A stretch of 64,000 nt of DNA from Thalassobius sp050633445 (GTDB lineage Bacteria > Pseudomonadota > Alphaproteobacteria > Rhodobacterales > Rhodobacteraceae). Location of the stretch: NCBI GenBank assembly GCA_050633445.1, contig JBOEGN010000034.1, positions 120,055 through 184,054 of the forward strand. Direction: 5' to 3'. This document shows positions 34,301 to 42,717 of this stretch, in pieces (positions within the stretch are counted from its first letter, which is position 1; every line of letters starts with the position of its first letter). The notes beneath the pieces were generated by a model. That model saw nothing but the letters and a program-made list of their open reading frames with translations. It had not been told where the DNA came from and searched no databases. A program made the position numbers and the translations under genes.

Positions 34301-34887
34301 CCAAAATGAAGCCGGGTGAAGGGCCCAATAAGCTCCTCAAAACGCTTAAAGAAGGCAAAGAAGTCACGGTCCAGTCGGTCCGTGACGATTTCGATTTCAG
34401 CCGTCGGCAAGCTTATAATGCAATCGCGCGCCTCGAAAACCGTGGTTACCTGAAGCACATAGCAACCAGCACTTGGTTGCCTACCGCGGCCGGGCTGGAG
34501 GCTGTCAGGGATGATGTCAGGATTACCTCCGGCCCTTCTGGCCCTTCTGGCACTATCCCGCGACCCAAAAACACTTTCCGCCAACGTGCTTGGCGCTCGA
34601 TGCGTTTCAGAACACAGTTCACCATTGGCAACCTGGTAACCGATGCCGGAAACGGGGACGAAGACCGCGAACGCGAGAACGCAATGCGCTATGTGAGGCA
34701 GTTGCGATCCGCCGGAATCGTAGCGGAGTTGCCTCGTCGGGTAAAAGGCACCGCTATCGGGTCGAACGGTTATAAGCAATTCATTTTGCTGCGAGATTTG
34801 GGACCGGATGCCCCAGCGTTTCGCGCCAAAAAAAACGCAATCCACGATTTCAAGTCAGGCGAGGATTTCCCATGCGACCAAGTCTGA
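34297..34887 (+). CDS. Winged-helix phage protein
   Basis: 196 residues. The N-terminal winged-helix-like part contains SVRDDFDFSRRQAYNAIARL then ENRGYLKH. A second such segment is suggested at residues 100-170 (ENAMRYVRQLRSAGIVAELP). Probably an early DNA-binding regulator. It overlaps MuB by 4 bp and the next gene by 16 bp. Confidence 0.6.
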   Translation: MTKMKPGEGPNKLLKTLKEGKEVTVQSVRDDFDFSRRQAYNAIARLENRGYLKHIATSTWLPTAAGLEAVRDDVRITSGPSGPSGTIPRPKNTFRQRAWRSMRFRTQFTIGNLVTDAGNGDEDRERENAMRYVRQLRSAGIVAELPRRVKGTAIGSNGYKQFILLRDLGPDAPAFRAKKNAIHDFKSGEDFPCDQV

Positions 34888-35255
34888 CCCTGGATCTGCC
34901 TGATCCCGAATGGCTGATCCTGCTGCGAGCGCAGCGCGAAGAGGGCAAGTCGGTTTCGCAGATTGCCCGTGAAACCGGCATGAAGCGCCCTTCGGTTTCC
35001 ATGCTTTTGAACGGCACTTATCCGGCAAAGAGCCTTGACCTGGTTACGCGCAAGCATGGTGCGCGGATCGTGCAGCTCTACCGCAATAAGGTGGCATGTC
35101 CCCATCAGCGTGTCAGCATTTCGAACGAGGAATGCCGACGCCTGGCGGGTGCGCCCATGTCCACATCCCATCCCGACAAGCTGTCCCAATGGGCGGCTTG
35201 CCGGAAATGCGACCTGAACCCACTCAAAGGAGAAGCCGATGAACGAACAGTCTGA
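34872..35255 (+). CDS. HTH protein with Cys pairs
   Basis: 127 residues. An HTH reads GKSVSQIARETGMKRPSVSM then LLNGTYP. A C-terminal set of cysteines (VACPHQ, NEECRRL, AACRKCDLNP) may bind zinc. This type of protein occurs at the same place in related Mu-like phages; transcriptional control is inferred from the HTH. Confidence 0.62.
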   Translation: MRPSLTLDLPDPEWLILLRAQREEGKSVSQIARETGMKRPSVSMLLNGTYPAKSLDLVTRKHGARIVQLYRNKVACPHQRVSISNEECRRLAGAPMSTSHPDKLSQWAACRKCDLNPLKGEADERTV

Positions 35256-35889
35256 CAACCTGCCCAATCCGGGCGTGATCGACGTAGATGGTGTGCCCCA
35301 CATGCGGGACGCAAAAGGAGCTTTGATGCCCGTTGAGCTGATCAAGCCCAAGGACCGCCTGATGGATGAAGAAGTCCGCAAGGTGGTTGGGTTTGCTCAA
35401 GAGCTGAGCGAACGGATTTCGCGCTTCAAAGGGCATGTCTTTGACGATCTGGGTTCGCTCGATGCGCTGCTGGCACAGGAATATGGGGCCAAGATCGGCG
35501 GGGCCAAGGGCAACCGCACCTATATGAGCTATGACGGGCTGATGCGGGTTCAGATCCGCGTCGCAGACCAGATTGAGTTTGGTCCTGAGCTGCAACAAGC
35601 CAAGGTGCTGGTGGATGAGTGCCTCAATGAATGGTCCGCTGACAGCCGTCCCGAGATACGTGCGCTGATTACCAAAGCTTTCGATACCGACAAGGAAGGT
35701 CAGATCAACCGCTCTGAAATCTTCATGCTGCTCCAACTCGATATTGATGACGAACGCTGGAAAGAAGCTATGCGCGCCATCAAGGAAGCGATCCGCGTGG
35801 TCGGCTCGAAGACCTATCAGCGTTTCCAAATCCGGGATCACGCCGACGCTGGTTGGGACACAATCACTATCGACCTGGCGAAAGCCTGA
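35239..35889 (+). CDS. DUF3164 family phage protein
   Basis: 216 residues. MRDAKGALMPVELIKPKD and RTYMSYDGLMRVQIRVADQI are typical of DUF3164, conserved in the early or middle region of Mu-like phages. The body is helical. A function is not established; it lies where Mu carries semi-essential early genes. Confidence 0.8.
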   Translation: MNEQSDNLPNPGVIDVDGVPHMRDAKGALMPVELIKPKDRLMDEEVRKVVGFAQELSERISRFKGHVFDDLGSLDALLAQEYGAKIGGAKGNRTYMSYDGLMRVQIRVADQIEFGPELQQAKVLVDECLNEWSADSRPEIRALITKAFDTDKEGQINRSEIFMLLQLDIDDERWKEAMRAIKEAIRVVGSKTYQRFQIRDHADAGWDTITIDLAKA

Positions 35890-35971
35890 CTTGCGAAACA
35901 CGCGCGGCTTCGGTCGGGCGTGTCGTCGGAACGTGGTGGTTCCGGCCTGATGAGCAGCCAAGGAGCAACGC

Positions 35972-36163
35972 ATGACATACGAAATTCAGGAAGTCGCGAG
36001 CGGTACGTCTGCCCTGGTGCCCGTCCGTCCAGGCAATTCCTACACCACGGTCCTGACCGCCATTGAAGAGCTGAACGAGCAGTTCGAATGCTGCGTTTGT
36101 GGCCGCAAATTCACCGTTTCTTCAGAGAACCTTGACCTTTGCGCGAGGTGTTCGGATGTCTGA
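35972..36163 (+). CDS. Small zinc-ribbon-like phage protein
   Basis: 63 residues. FECCVCGRKFTVSSENLDLC and ARCSD give two Cys pairs spaced as in a zinc ribbon. AAGGAG precedes the ATG. It overlaps the next gene by 8 bp. Function unknown. Confidence 0.6.
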   Translation: MTYEIQEVASGTSALVPVRPGNSYTTVLTAIEELNEQFECCVCGRKFTVSSENLDLCARCSDV

Positions 36164-36326
36164 GAAACACCACAATCTTGCGCCTCTAAACGAGGATCTA
36201 ACGCGCGCCGGGAACGAGCTCTACTACGCGGTGACTTCGCTGCTGGGTGCTACCTGCGCCTCACCTCAGGTCCAGGACGCTCTGGTTGGCTGGCGCAGGC
36301 TGATGGAGGCGCAAAATGAGCGCTGA
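36156..36326 (+). CDS. Small phage protein, hypothetical
   Basis: 56 residues from the ATG at 36156 (GCGAGGTG upstream). NELYYAVTSLLGATCASPQV is the most distinctive stretch. It is translationally coupled to its neighbours. No family recognised. Confidence 0.5.
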   Translation: MSEKHHNLAPLNEDLTRAGNELYYAVTSLLGATCASPQVQDALVGWRRLMEAQNER

Positions 36327-36771
36327 GCGGCTTCGCAAACAGATTTTCGTCGGCTGTCGTCAACTGGGTCTGGACAGCGAGACCCGTCACGATTTGCAAT
36401 TGGCCGCGACCGGAAAATCCAGCCTGAAGGACATGTCAGAGGCCGAGCTTCAGCTGGTTGTCAAACACCTGAGGGCTCGCGGTTTCAACAGCTCGGGCAA
36501 GAAACGCCCAGCGGCCAAACGCCCGGATATCCGCTATTGCCATGTTTTGTGGCGCTTGCTGCACCAGGCTGGGTACGCTCGGATCGGCGGAGCAAAGGGT
36601 CTGAACGCCTTCATTCGCTCTCCAAAAACTGGATTTGAGCCCAAATGGGGCCATGTGCCGATCGACATTGATGCAATGACCGAGACCTCTGAAATCAATG
36701 ATGTCATCGAGGCGCTGAAAGCCTGGTGCCGGCGGGAAGGCATTCCGACCGAACTGGGCGGGGGCCGCTGA
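36316..36771 (+). CDS. gemA: GemA-like regulatory protein (gp16, DUF1018)
   Basis: 151 residues. KQIFVGCRQLGLDSETRHDL followed by SLKDMSEAELQLVVKHLRA is the DUF1018/GemA signature. In Mu, GemA affects DNA gyrase and host gene expression. The IRYCHVLWRLLHQAGYARIG stretch is also typical. It overlaps the upstream small gene by 11 bp. Confidence 0.82.
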   Translation: MSAERLRKQIFVGCRQLGLDSETRHDLQLAATGKSSLKDMSEAELQLVVKHLRARGFNSSGKKRPAAKRPDIRYCHVLWRLLHQAGYARIGGAKGLNAFIRSPKTGFEPKWGHVPIDIDAMTETSEINDVIEALKAWCRREGIPTELGGGR

Positions 36772-36773
36772 GC

Positions 36774-37475
36774 ATGGCGCAGAACACCAGCTCGGCCGTG
36801 ATGCAGCAACGGGTTGAGCCCCATACCAGCCTGGATGACTTTCCGACCCCTCCCTGGGCCACCCGCGCCGCCTGCGAATGGGTGGCCGGGCAGATGGCCG
36901 CAGACCCGGATTTGTCTTTTTTGTCCGACATGGTCGTGCGCGAACCTTGCGCCAACAGGGGTCACATGGTGCGGCCCCTCATTGAGTTTTTTGGCGATGT
37001 CGATGCGCTTGATGTGCACGATTATGGTGTGGGATTCCGTGTCGAAGACTACCTTTTGGGGCATGATTCCGAGGCTGTTGACTGGACATTCATGAACCCG
37101 CCTTTTCGGCTGGCGGCGCAATTCATCGCGCGGGCGTTGCGGAGCAGCCGACACGGCGTGGCCGTCTTTGTCAGAAGCGCATTTGCTGAAAGCGTGGGCC
37201 GTTACCTGGATCTTTTCTCGAAGACCCCGCCATCCGCAATTCTGCAGTTTTCCGAACGCGTTGTTTTGCACAAAGGCCGGCTGGTTGATCCTGACGTCAA
37301 ACTGCGCGTTTGGTCCAAAAAAGAAGGCAAGTTTGTCTGGCGCTTGCCCAGCACGGCAACGGCTTATTGCTGGATGATCTGGGACCTCAACGCGGCGACT
37401 TCGGGAACCAGCTATCACTGGATCGCTCCTTGCCGACAGCGCCTGACGCGTCTGGGGGATTACGATGTCTGCTGA
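36774..37475 (+). CDS. Phage DNA methyltransferase-like protein
   Basis: 233 residues from the ATG at 36774. DDFPTPPWATRAACEWVAGQ at the N-terminus and the motif IV-like WTFMNPPFRLAAQFI (N-P-P-F) point to an N6-adenine-type methylase; REPCANRGHM may be the SAM-binding motif I. It is shorter than many methylases but similar to those in the middle region of Mu-like phages. The probable role is protecting phage DNA from restriction. The target is unknown. Confidence 0.7.
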   Translation: MAQNTSSAVMQQRVEPHTSLDDFPTPPWATRAACEWVAGQMAADPDLSFLSDMVVREPCANRGHMVRPLIEFFGDVDALDVHDYGVGFRVEDYLLGHDSEAVDWTFMNPPFRLAAQFIARALRSSRHGVAVFVRSAFAESVGRYLDLFSKTPPSAILQFSERVVLHKGRLVDPDVKLRVWSKKEGKFVWRLPSTATAYCWMIWDLNAATSGTSYHWIAPCRQRLTRLGDYDVC

Positions 37476-37839
37476 CGGGTTTCCCGCTTCTCTTCGCGAT
37501 GTGGTGGATACCATGGGGCCGGGTGTCGCCGTTCAGCTCATGGAGCTCTACGGCGGGCAGGACGTTCTCTTTGGTGGCAAGCCAAAGCAAGCAATGATTG
37601 ACCTGTTCGGAGAAAAACGTGCAGAAGAGCTTAACGAACTGCTCAAGCATCAGAAGATGTACATCCCGAATGGGAAAGCCGTAAATTTGCGGTCGGAGGT
37701 GTTACGGCTGCAGGCGCAAAACATGTCTCAGACCGAAATCGGGCGCGCTTTGGGGATCTCGACCCGCCACGTGCGGCGCTTATCGCCAGCGCCTCCGGCG
37801 GCACTACCGCTGTTCCCGGATGTTGATGACGTCACCTAG
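37465..37839 (+). CDS. mor: Mor-family transcriptional activator
   Basis: 124 residues. A Mor/C family core (GGKPKQAMIDLFGEKRAEEL) and a C-terminal HTH (MSQTEIGRALGISTRHVRRL). In Mu, Mor turns on the middle promoter and C the late ones; only one such gene is seen here, so it may serve both. It ends 2 bp before a hairpin module and 73 bp before the lysis genes it probably activates. Confidence 0.82.
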   Translation: MSADGFPASLRDVVDTMGPGVAVQLMELYGGQDVLFGGKPKQAMIDLFGEKRAEELNELLKHQKMYIPNGKAVNLRSEVLRLQAQNMSQTEIGRALGISTRHVRRLSPAPPAALPLFPDVDDVT

Positions 37840-37841
37840 GT

Positions 37842-37874
37842 CGCCGGACGCCTGTCCTGCGGATTTTGTTTGGC
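37842..37874 (+). terminator. Terminator/promoter-like module, copy 1
   Basis: CGCCGGAC and GTCCTGCG form an 8-bp stem with one mismatch around GCCT, followed by GATTTTGTTTGGC. It lies just after mor and 38 bp before the lysin ATG. It matches 45113-45145 at 32 of 33 positions, including the part beyond the hairpin, so it likely combines a terminator with a late-promoter element. Confidence 0.7.
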
Positions 37875-37912
37875 ATGTGTGCGAATTCTCGGTCTGAAAC
37901 AAGGGCCGAAAC

Positions 37913-38683
37913 ATGCAAATTCTCACCTATTCCCAACTCGACAAAATCACCGGCGGGAAGCTGGGGCGCGACAACGCCAATTCTTTCCTGGCGGGGCTTA
38001 ATCGCTTCGGTGGTGAGTGTGGTTTGATGCCGCCGCACCGTCTGGCGCAGTATGTGGCCCAGATGTGCCATGAATCCCAAGGGTTTCGCTATGATCAGGA
38101 AGTGTGGGGGCCGACCGCTGCGCAAAAGCGCTATGACGTGCGCACGGATCTGGGAAATTCGCCTGAAGTTGACGGTGATGGCTACACCTATCGTGGTCGG
38201 ACCGGGCTGCAGCTGACGGGGCGCACAAACTATGCAGCGTTCACTCGCTGGGCGCAGGGGTTGGATGCCAAGGCGCCCGACTTCGTTGCCCATCCTGACG
38301 CTGTCCTGACAGATCCCTGGGAGGGGCTGGCGCCGATTTGGTACTGGAGCACCCGCAATCTCAACGAATTTGCGAGCAAGCAGCGCTTCAAGGTGGCCTT
38401 CAAAGGTGTGACGCGCGCGATCAATGGTGGGCTGAACGGTTATACTGACCGGCTGCGCTACTATCGCCGTGCTGCCCTGGTGTTGCTGGGGTTCGAGCCT
38501 GACGATGTCCTGAAGTTTCAGAAGGGGGAGGCTGGCTTGGTCGCTGACGGTGTCTGCGGCCCGCTCACACTTCAGGCGTTGCACGAGGCATTGATCAACT
38601 TGCCTCCGATTTCCCAACGGCGCGGTTTCTGGAGCGCGCTCTGGGCCACGCTTTCCAAGCTGTTCAAACAAGGAATTTCCTGA
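37913..38683 (+). CDS. Endolysin, GH19-type with peptidoglycan-binding domain
   Basis: 256 residues. The catalytic part is GH19-like: AQMCHESQGFRYDQEVWGPT (general-acid Glu in HESQGF), YRGRTGLQLTGRTNY, and RAINGGLNGY. A short C-terminal peptidoglycan-binding-like segment reads GLVADGVCGPLTLQALHEAL. No signal peptide. It heads the lysis and head block and would break the wall at the end of the lytic cycle. It shares a base with the holin-like gene. Confidence 0.83.
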   Translation: MQILTYSQLDKITGGKLGRDNANSFLAGLNRFGGECGLMPPHRLAQYVAQMCHESQGFRYDQEVWGPTAAQKRYDVRTDLGNSPEVDGDGYTYRGRTGLQLTGRTNYAAFTRWAQGLDAKAPDFVAHPDAVLTDPWEGLAPIWYWSTRNLNEFASKQRFKVAFKGVTRAINGGLNGYTDRLRYYRRAALVLLGFEPDDVLKFQKGEAGLVADGVCGPLTLQALHEALINLPPISQRRGFWSALWATLSKLFKQGIS

Positions 38684-38907
38684 TGCTGAAGAACAAATTC
38701 GCGCTGCTTTTGCGCATTGTCGTACTTTACCCCCTGGCCGGGCTTCTGGCCGCGCTGCCCTCTGTGGGCTTTGATGATGCCTCGGGCGTCATGACGGTCG
38801 ATCTGTCTGCAGTCTCCGTCGCCATTGGTGGCGTTATCTGGGCGGTTGTTTCCGGCGGCACGTTTGGGTGGTCGCGTTGGGTTAAGCGACTAGGTGGCCT
38901 AACCTAA
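38683..38907 (+). CDS. Holin-like membrane protein
   Basis: 74 residues with two hydrophobic segments (IVVLYPLAGLLAALPSVGF and VSVAIGGVIWAVVSGG) and a basic C-terminus (WSRWVKRLG). Position directly after the endolysin and the size support a holin. Confidence 0.68.
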   Translation: MLKNKFALLLRIVVLYPLAGLLAALPSVGFDDASGVMTVDLSAVSVAIGGVIWAVVSGGTFGWSRWVKRLGGLT

Positions 38908-38918
38908 AGGAGGTCAAT

Positions 38919-39158
38919 TTGACCGATACTACACATGCCAGCATGACGCGGGCGCACAAGCGCCTTGAGGAGCATGAACGTCGTATCCGCGTACTCGAGT
39001 TGAGCGATGCGGGTGCCACCCAGTGGCGCTCTGAAACGACAAAAAAGCTGGACGGCATTGAGGGCACCCTGAAATGGGTGTCCCGCCTCATTATCGGCGG
39101 CCTGATTATGGGTGCCATCACATTTACAATTGCCGGGGGACTGAATGTCGGGCCGTAA
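38919..39158 (+). CDS. Small coiled-coil, C-terminal TM protein (XhlA/holin-associated type)
   Basis: 79 residues starting TTG at 38919 with a strong AAAGGAGGT (38907-38914). An N-terminal coiled coil (TRAHKRLEEHERRIRVLELS) and one C-terminal membrane segment (LIIGGLIMGAITFTIAGG) give the layout of XhlA-like proteins found with holins. It overlaps the DUF1804 gene by 14 bp. Confidence 0.65.
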   Translation: MTDTTHASMTRAHKRLEEHERRIRVLELSDAGATQWRSETTKKLDGIEGTLKWVSRLIIGGLIMGAITFTIAGGLNVGP

Positions 39159-39648
39159 CGAAGAAACGCGCCGCAAGGCCCGCTCAGACTATGTTTATCG
39201 ACGGTTTACCATGGCAACCATTGCGGCCGCCTATGGTGTCAGCGCCGCGAGTGTCGGACGCTGGAAAAAAGCGGCCGCTGCCGAGGGCGATGATTGGGAC
39301 AAGGCGCGTACCGCACATGTGATCGCCGGCGAAGGTGTCGAGGCTGTGGTGTCCACCGTGGTCGAAGACTTCATGATTCAGGCGCAGTCGATCCTGGACG
39401 AGATCAAGAATGGTGATCACACGGTCAAAGAAAAGGTGGACATGCTGGTCTCGCTTTCGGACGCGATGACCAAGATGGCAGCGAGCGCCAAGCGCTTCGC
39501 ACCGAAGGTTTCCGAACTGGGTGTCGCGCAGGATGTCATGAGCAAGCTGCTTGCGTTTGTTAAGGACGAATTCCCGCAGCACGCCGAGGCAATACTTGAG
39601 ATCATCGAGCCCTTTGCCGCACGCCTTGCCGAGATCTACACGTCATGA
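39145..39648 (+). CDS. DUF1804 family protein (Mu gp27-like), putative small terminase
   Basis: 167 residues. An N-terminal HTH (TMATIAAAYGVSAASVGRWK) is followed by a helical part. In Mu-like phages this family sits just before the large terminase and is taken as the DNA-recognition subunit of packaging. It overlaps the terminase by 4 bp. Confidence 0.78.
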   Translation: MSGRNEETRRKARSDYVYRRFTMATIAAAYGVSAASVGRWKKAAAAEGDDWDKARTAHVIAGEGVEAVVSTVVEDFMIQAQSILDEIKNGDHTVKEKVDMLVSLSDAMTKMAASAKRFAPKVSELGVAQDVMSKLLAFVKDEFPQHAEAILEIIEPFAARLAEIYTS

Positions 39649-41303
39649 TTCGGCGGGCGAAACTTCAGCCCACCGTCAGCAAAAAGGAGTTCCGCGACAA
39701 GATCGCGGAGCTGGCTCGCGAGTTTGCCCGCCATATCGAGCTGAATGTCGAAGCCTTCGAGCCGGACCCGCAGGCCAAGGCCGGGCGTCTGAGCCGCATC
39801 AAGGACGAGGACGGGTTCCAGTTCTTCATGGAAACCTATCTGCCGCACTATGTGCGTGGCGAACACAGCCTGTTTCACCAGCACATTTTTGCGCGAGTTC
39901 CAGAAATACTTAGCTCGGAACAGGGTGTCAGGGATCTGTTCATTGCGCCGCGCGGGGCTTCCAAATCAACGCATCTGAGCCTTGGTTTTGCGCTGTATTG
40001 TATTGTTCGAGGCCTGAAGAAATACATTATTGAGGTCTGCGACGTCTATGAACAGGCCGCGCTGTTGATTGAAGCGCTCAAGGCTGAGCTGGTCACCAAC
40101 ACCCGCCTGCAGAACGATTTTCCCGAGGCTTGTGGCGCTGGCCGCATCTGGCGCGAAGGCGAGTTTGTCACCCACAACAATATCAAGGTGCAGGGGCTGG
40201 GTGCTGGCAAGAAGATCCGGGGCCGGCGCCATGGGCCGTACCGCCCGGATTTACTGTTCCTGGATGACATCGAAAACGATGAAAACGTCCAAAGCCCCGA
40301 GCAGCGCAAGAAGCTGTGGAACTGGATCTATCGCGCGGCTCTGAAGGTGGGGCCGCCGGGTGGGTCCATGGACGTCATCTGGGTTGGTACGGTTTTGCAT
40401 TTTGACGCAGTAATCGTGCGTGCGGCCAAAGCACCAACCTGGAACACAACCGAGTTTCGCGCGGTGGTCAAATTCCCCGACAATATGGACCTTTGGGATC
40501 AGTTTGAGGAAGCCTATCACAATGATGGGGAAGAGGCCGCTCAAGCGTTCTACCAGGGCAACAAAGACAGGATGGACGAGGGCGCGGTGGTGAACTGGCC
40601 CTCGGTACAGTCGCTCTTGTTCCTGATGCTTGAGCGCGCGGCTGATCTGTCGGCCTTCATGACCGAGTATCAGAACAAACCGATCTCAGAAGGCAACCCC
40701 TTCGGCGATCTGACCTATTGGGTACAGCGTCAGACCGACTGGGTTTTCTTTGGGGCGATCGACCCCAGCCTTGGCAAAAAGGGCAAGGGCCGCGACCCGT
40801 CTGCCATCCTGATCGGGGGGTATGACCGTCTGAACGCCCGCATGGACGTGGTTGAGGCGTCGATCCGCAAGCGGCTTCCCGACATGATCATCGCTGACAC
40901 GATCGCGCTGCAGCGCCAGCATCATGCGCTTTTGTGGTTCGTGGAAACGGTCCAGTTCCAGGAGTTCCTGCGCACCTCTCTCATGGCCGAGGCCGCGCGG
41001 CAGGGCGTGGGGGTATCGGCGGTTCCGATCATCCCGAACGCGGACAAGGATTTGAGGATCGAGCGCCTGCAGCCGCCCGTTGCTGCAGGCCAGATCCGTT
41101 TTAACGCTGCACACACGACCCTGATTGACCAGCTTCAGCAGTGGCCAAATGGGGATCACGACGATGGCCCCGATGCTTTGGACATGCTGTGGCAGAACAC
41201 CCTGACCTATGCAGGTGGCGGGACGGCCGGGCGACTCCAGACGGGGATGGTTGCAGCTGAACCTGACCAATTGGCCGGCTACCGGCTGGGAGGAAACCGA
41301 TGA
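39645..41303 (+). CDS. Large terminase subunit (Mu gp28-like)
   Basis: 552 residues. The ATPase domain has the Walker A variant APRGASKSTHLS and Walker B DLLFLDDIENDE; the nuclease domain has FFGAIDPSLG and DHDDGPDALDML. It drives headful packaging of Mu-type DNA. The first 60 residues, rich in charged helices, probably contact the small subunit. Confidence 0.88.
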   Translation: MIRRAKLQPTVSKKEFRDKIAELAREFARHIELNVEAFEPDPQAKAGRLSRIKDEDGFQFFMETYLPHYVRGEHSLFHQHIFARVPEILSSEQGVRDLFIAPRGASKSTHLSLGFALYCIVRGLKKYIIEVCDVYEQAALLIEALKAELVTNTRLQNDFPEACGAGRIWREGEFVTHNNIKVQGLGAGKKIRGRRHGPYRPDLLFLDDIENDENVQSPEQRKKLWNWIYRAALKVGPPGGSMDVIWVGTVLHFDAVIVRAAKAPTWNTTEFRAVVKFPDNMDLWDQFEEAYHNDGEEAAQAFYQGNKDRMDEGAVVNWPSVQSLLFLMLERAADLSAFMTEYQNKPISEGNPFGDLTYWVQRQTDWVFFGAIDPSLGKKGKGRDPSAILIGGYDRLNARMDVVEASIRKRLPDMIIADTIALQRQHHALLWFVETVQFQEFLRTSLMAEAARQGVGVSAVPIIPNADKDLRIERLQPPVAAGQIRFNAAHTTLIDQLQQWPNGDHDDGPDALDMLWQNTLTYAGGGTAGRLQTGMVAAEPDQLAGYRLGGNR

Positions 41304-42649
41304 GCAAGAAAGAGCATCGCAAAAACCTGCCTTCAGATGCGCGCCATCAGATCGCCTCGGTTGAGAACGATATCACCATTCCGTTCTTCAACGGTGTGAT
41401 GCAACACGCCGACGACACGCTGATCCAGCAAGGTGGTGGCAAGGGCCTTGCGATCTATGACGAGATCGAGCGTGACACCCACGCTGCGGCCATGCTGGAC
41501 AAACGCAAGAAAACCCTTGTCGCCCGCAACTGGGAAGTCGTGCCAGGCGGGGGGCGCCCGATCGACAAGGAAGCGGCGGATCTGGTCGAAGAGATGCTGA
41601 AGGCGCTTGCCTTTGATAAGCTGTGCGAGGATTTGCTGGACGCCACCCTGAAGGGCTTTGCGACCAGCGAGGTGATCTGGGTCCGTGACGGATCGCGGAT
41701 CAAGCCCGAGCGTCTGCATCAGAACGATCAGCGCCGCTTTGTTTTCGACCGTGACTGGCAGCTGCGCCTGTTGACCTGGAACGAGATGACCGAAGGGATC
41801 AAACTGCCAGAACGGAAATTCGTCGTCCATCGTTTCGGGGTCAAGGGAAACAATCCTTACGGGCTGGGAATTGGATCGCGCCTGTTCTGGCCGGTGCTTT
41901 TCAAGCGTGAAGGCATTGCGTTCTGGCTGCACTTTCTGGAGAAATTTGCCGGGCCGACCGTGGTGGGCAAAACGCCCTATGGCACGCTGCCCGAAGAGCA
42001 GCAAAAGCTGCTGAACGAGCTGCTGCGCAGCCGTACCGCCTCGGCCATGACGATCCCAATCGGCACGGATGTGGAGTTCCTAGAGGCTTCCCGCTCGGGC
42101 ACGGTCAGCTACGAACAGTTCCTGGGATATTGGGATCGTCAGATTTCGATCACCACGACCGGAGAGACGCTGACCACGCAGGTGGACAAAAGCGGCTCGC
42201 GCGCCTTGGGCGATGTGCATCACGAAATGCTGGACCTGCTGGTGGACAGCGACGGGGATCTGCTGTCAGAAACTCTGCGCGATCAGCTCATTCGCTGGAT
42301 TGTTGAATACAACATGCCCGGCGCGGCTTTGCCCCAGGTCTGGCGCGTGCGCCCCAAGAACGAGAAATCCGAAGCCGAGACCCGTAGCACCAAAGCCAAA
42401 GCGGCCAAGGAAACCAACAACGCGATCCGAGCGGTGGTCGCCCAGGCGGCTGCCTTTGAGGACGATGCCGTCGCCCGCGACTATATCGTCAGCTTTGATG
42501 TCACCGAACAGCTTGATGACAGCACGATTGATGCTTTGGTCCAGGCGCGCCATTCTTTCGCGGGGCGTCAAAAATCCGATCCCTTCCTTGTCGATGATCA
42601 GGACAAAGGCCCCGAATTCTCGGCCAATCGGCTCAAAAAAAAACACTAG
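41300..42649 (+). CDS. Portal protein (Mu gp29-like, DUF935)
   Basis: 449 residues. Typical DUF935 stretches include DEIERDTHAAAMLDKRKKTL, WEVVPGG, VHRFGVKGNNPYGLGIGSRL and FLEKFAGPTVVGKTPYG. It forms the dodecameric channel at the head vertex. It overlaps the terminase by 4 bp. Confidence 0.88.
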   Translation: MSKKEHRKNLPSDARHQIASVENDITIPFFNGVMQHADDTLIQQGGGKGLAIYDEIERDTHAAAMLDKRKKTLVARNWEVVPGGGRPIDKEAADLVEEMLKALAFDKLCEDLLDATLKGFATSEVIWVRDGSRIKPERLHQNDQRRFVFDRDWQLRLLTWNEMTEGIKLPERKFVVHRFGVKGNNPYGLGIGSRLFWPVLFKREGIAFWLHFLEKFAGPTVVGKTPYGTLPEEQQKLLNELLRSRTASAMTIPIGTDVEFLEASRSGTVSYEQFLGYWDRQISITTTGETLTTQVDKSGSRALGDVHHEMLDLLVDSDGDLLSETLRDQLIRWIVEYNMPGAALPQVWRVRPKNEKSEAETRSTKAKAAKETNNAIRAVVAQAAAFEDDAVARDYIVSFDVTEQLDDSTIDALVQARHSFAGRQKSDPFLVDDQDKGPEFSANRLKKKH

Positions 42650-42717
42650 ATCACGGCCATTCCTGCGGATCTGACGGGCATGTCTGTTTTGCTGATCCCG
42701 ATAGTCCGGTCAGGCGG

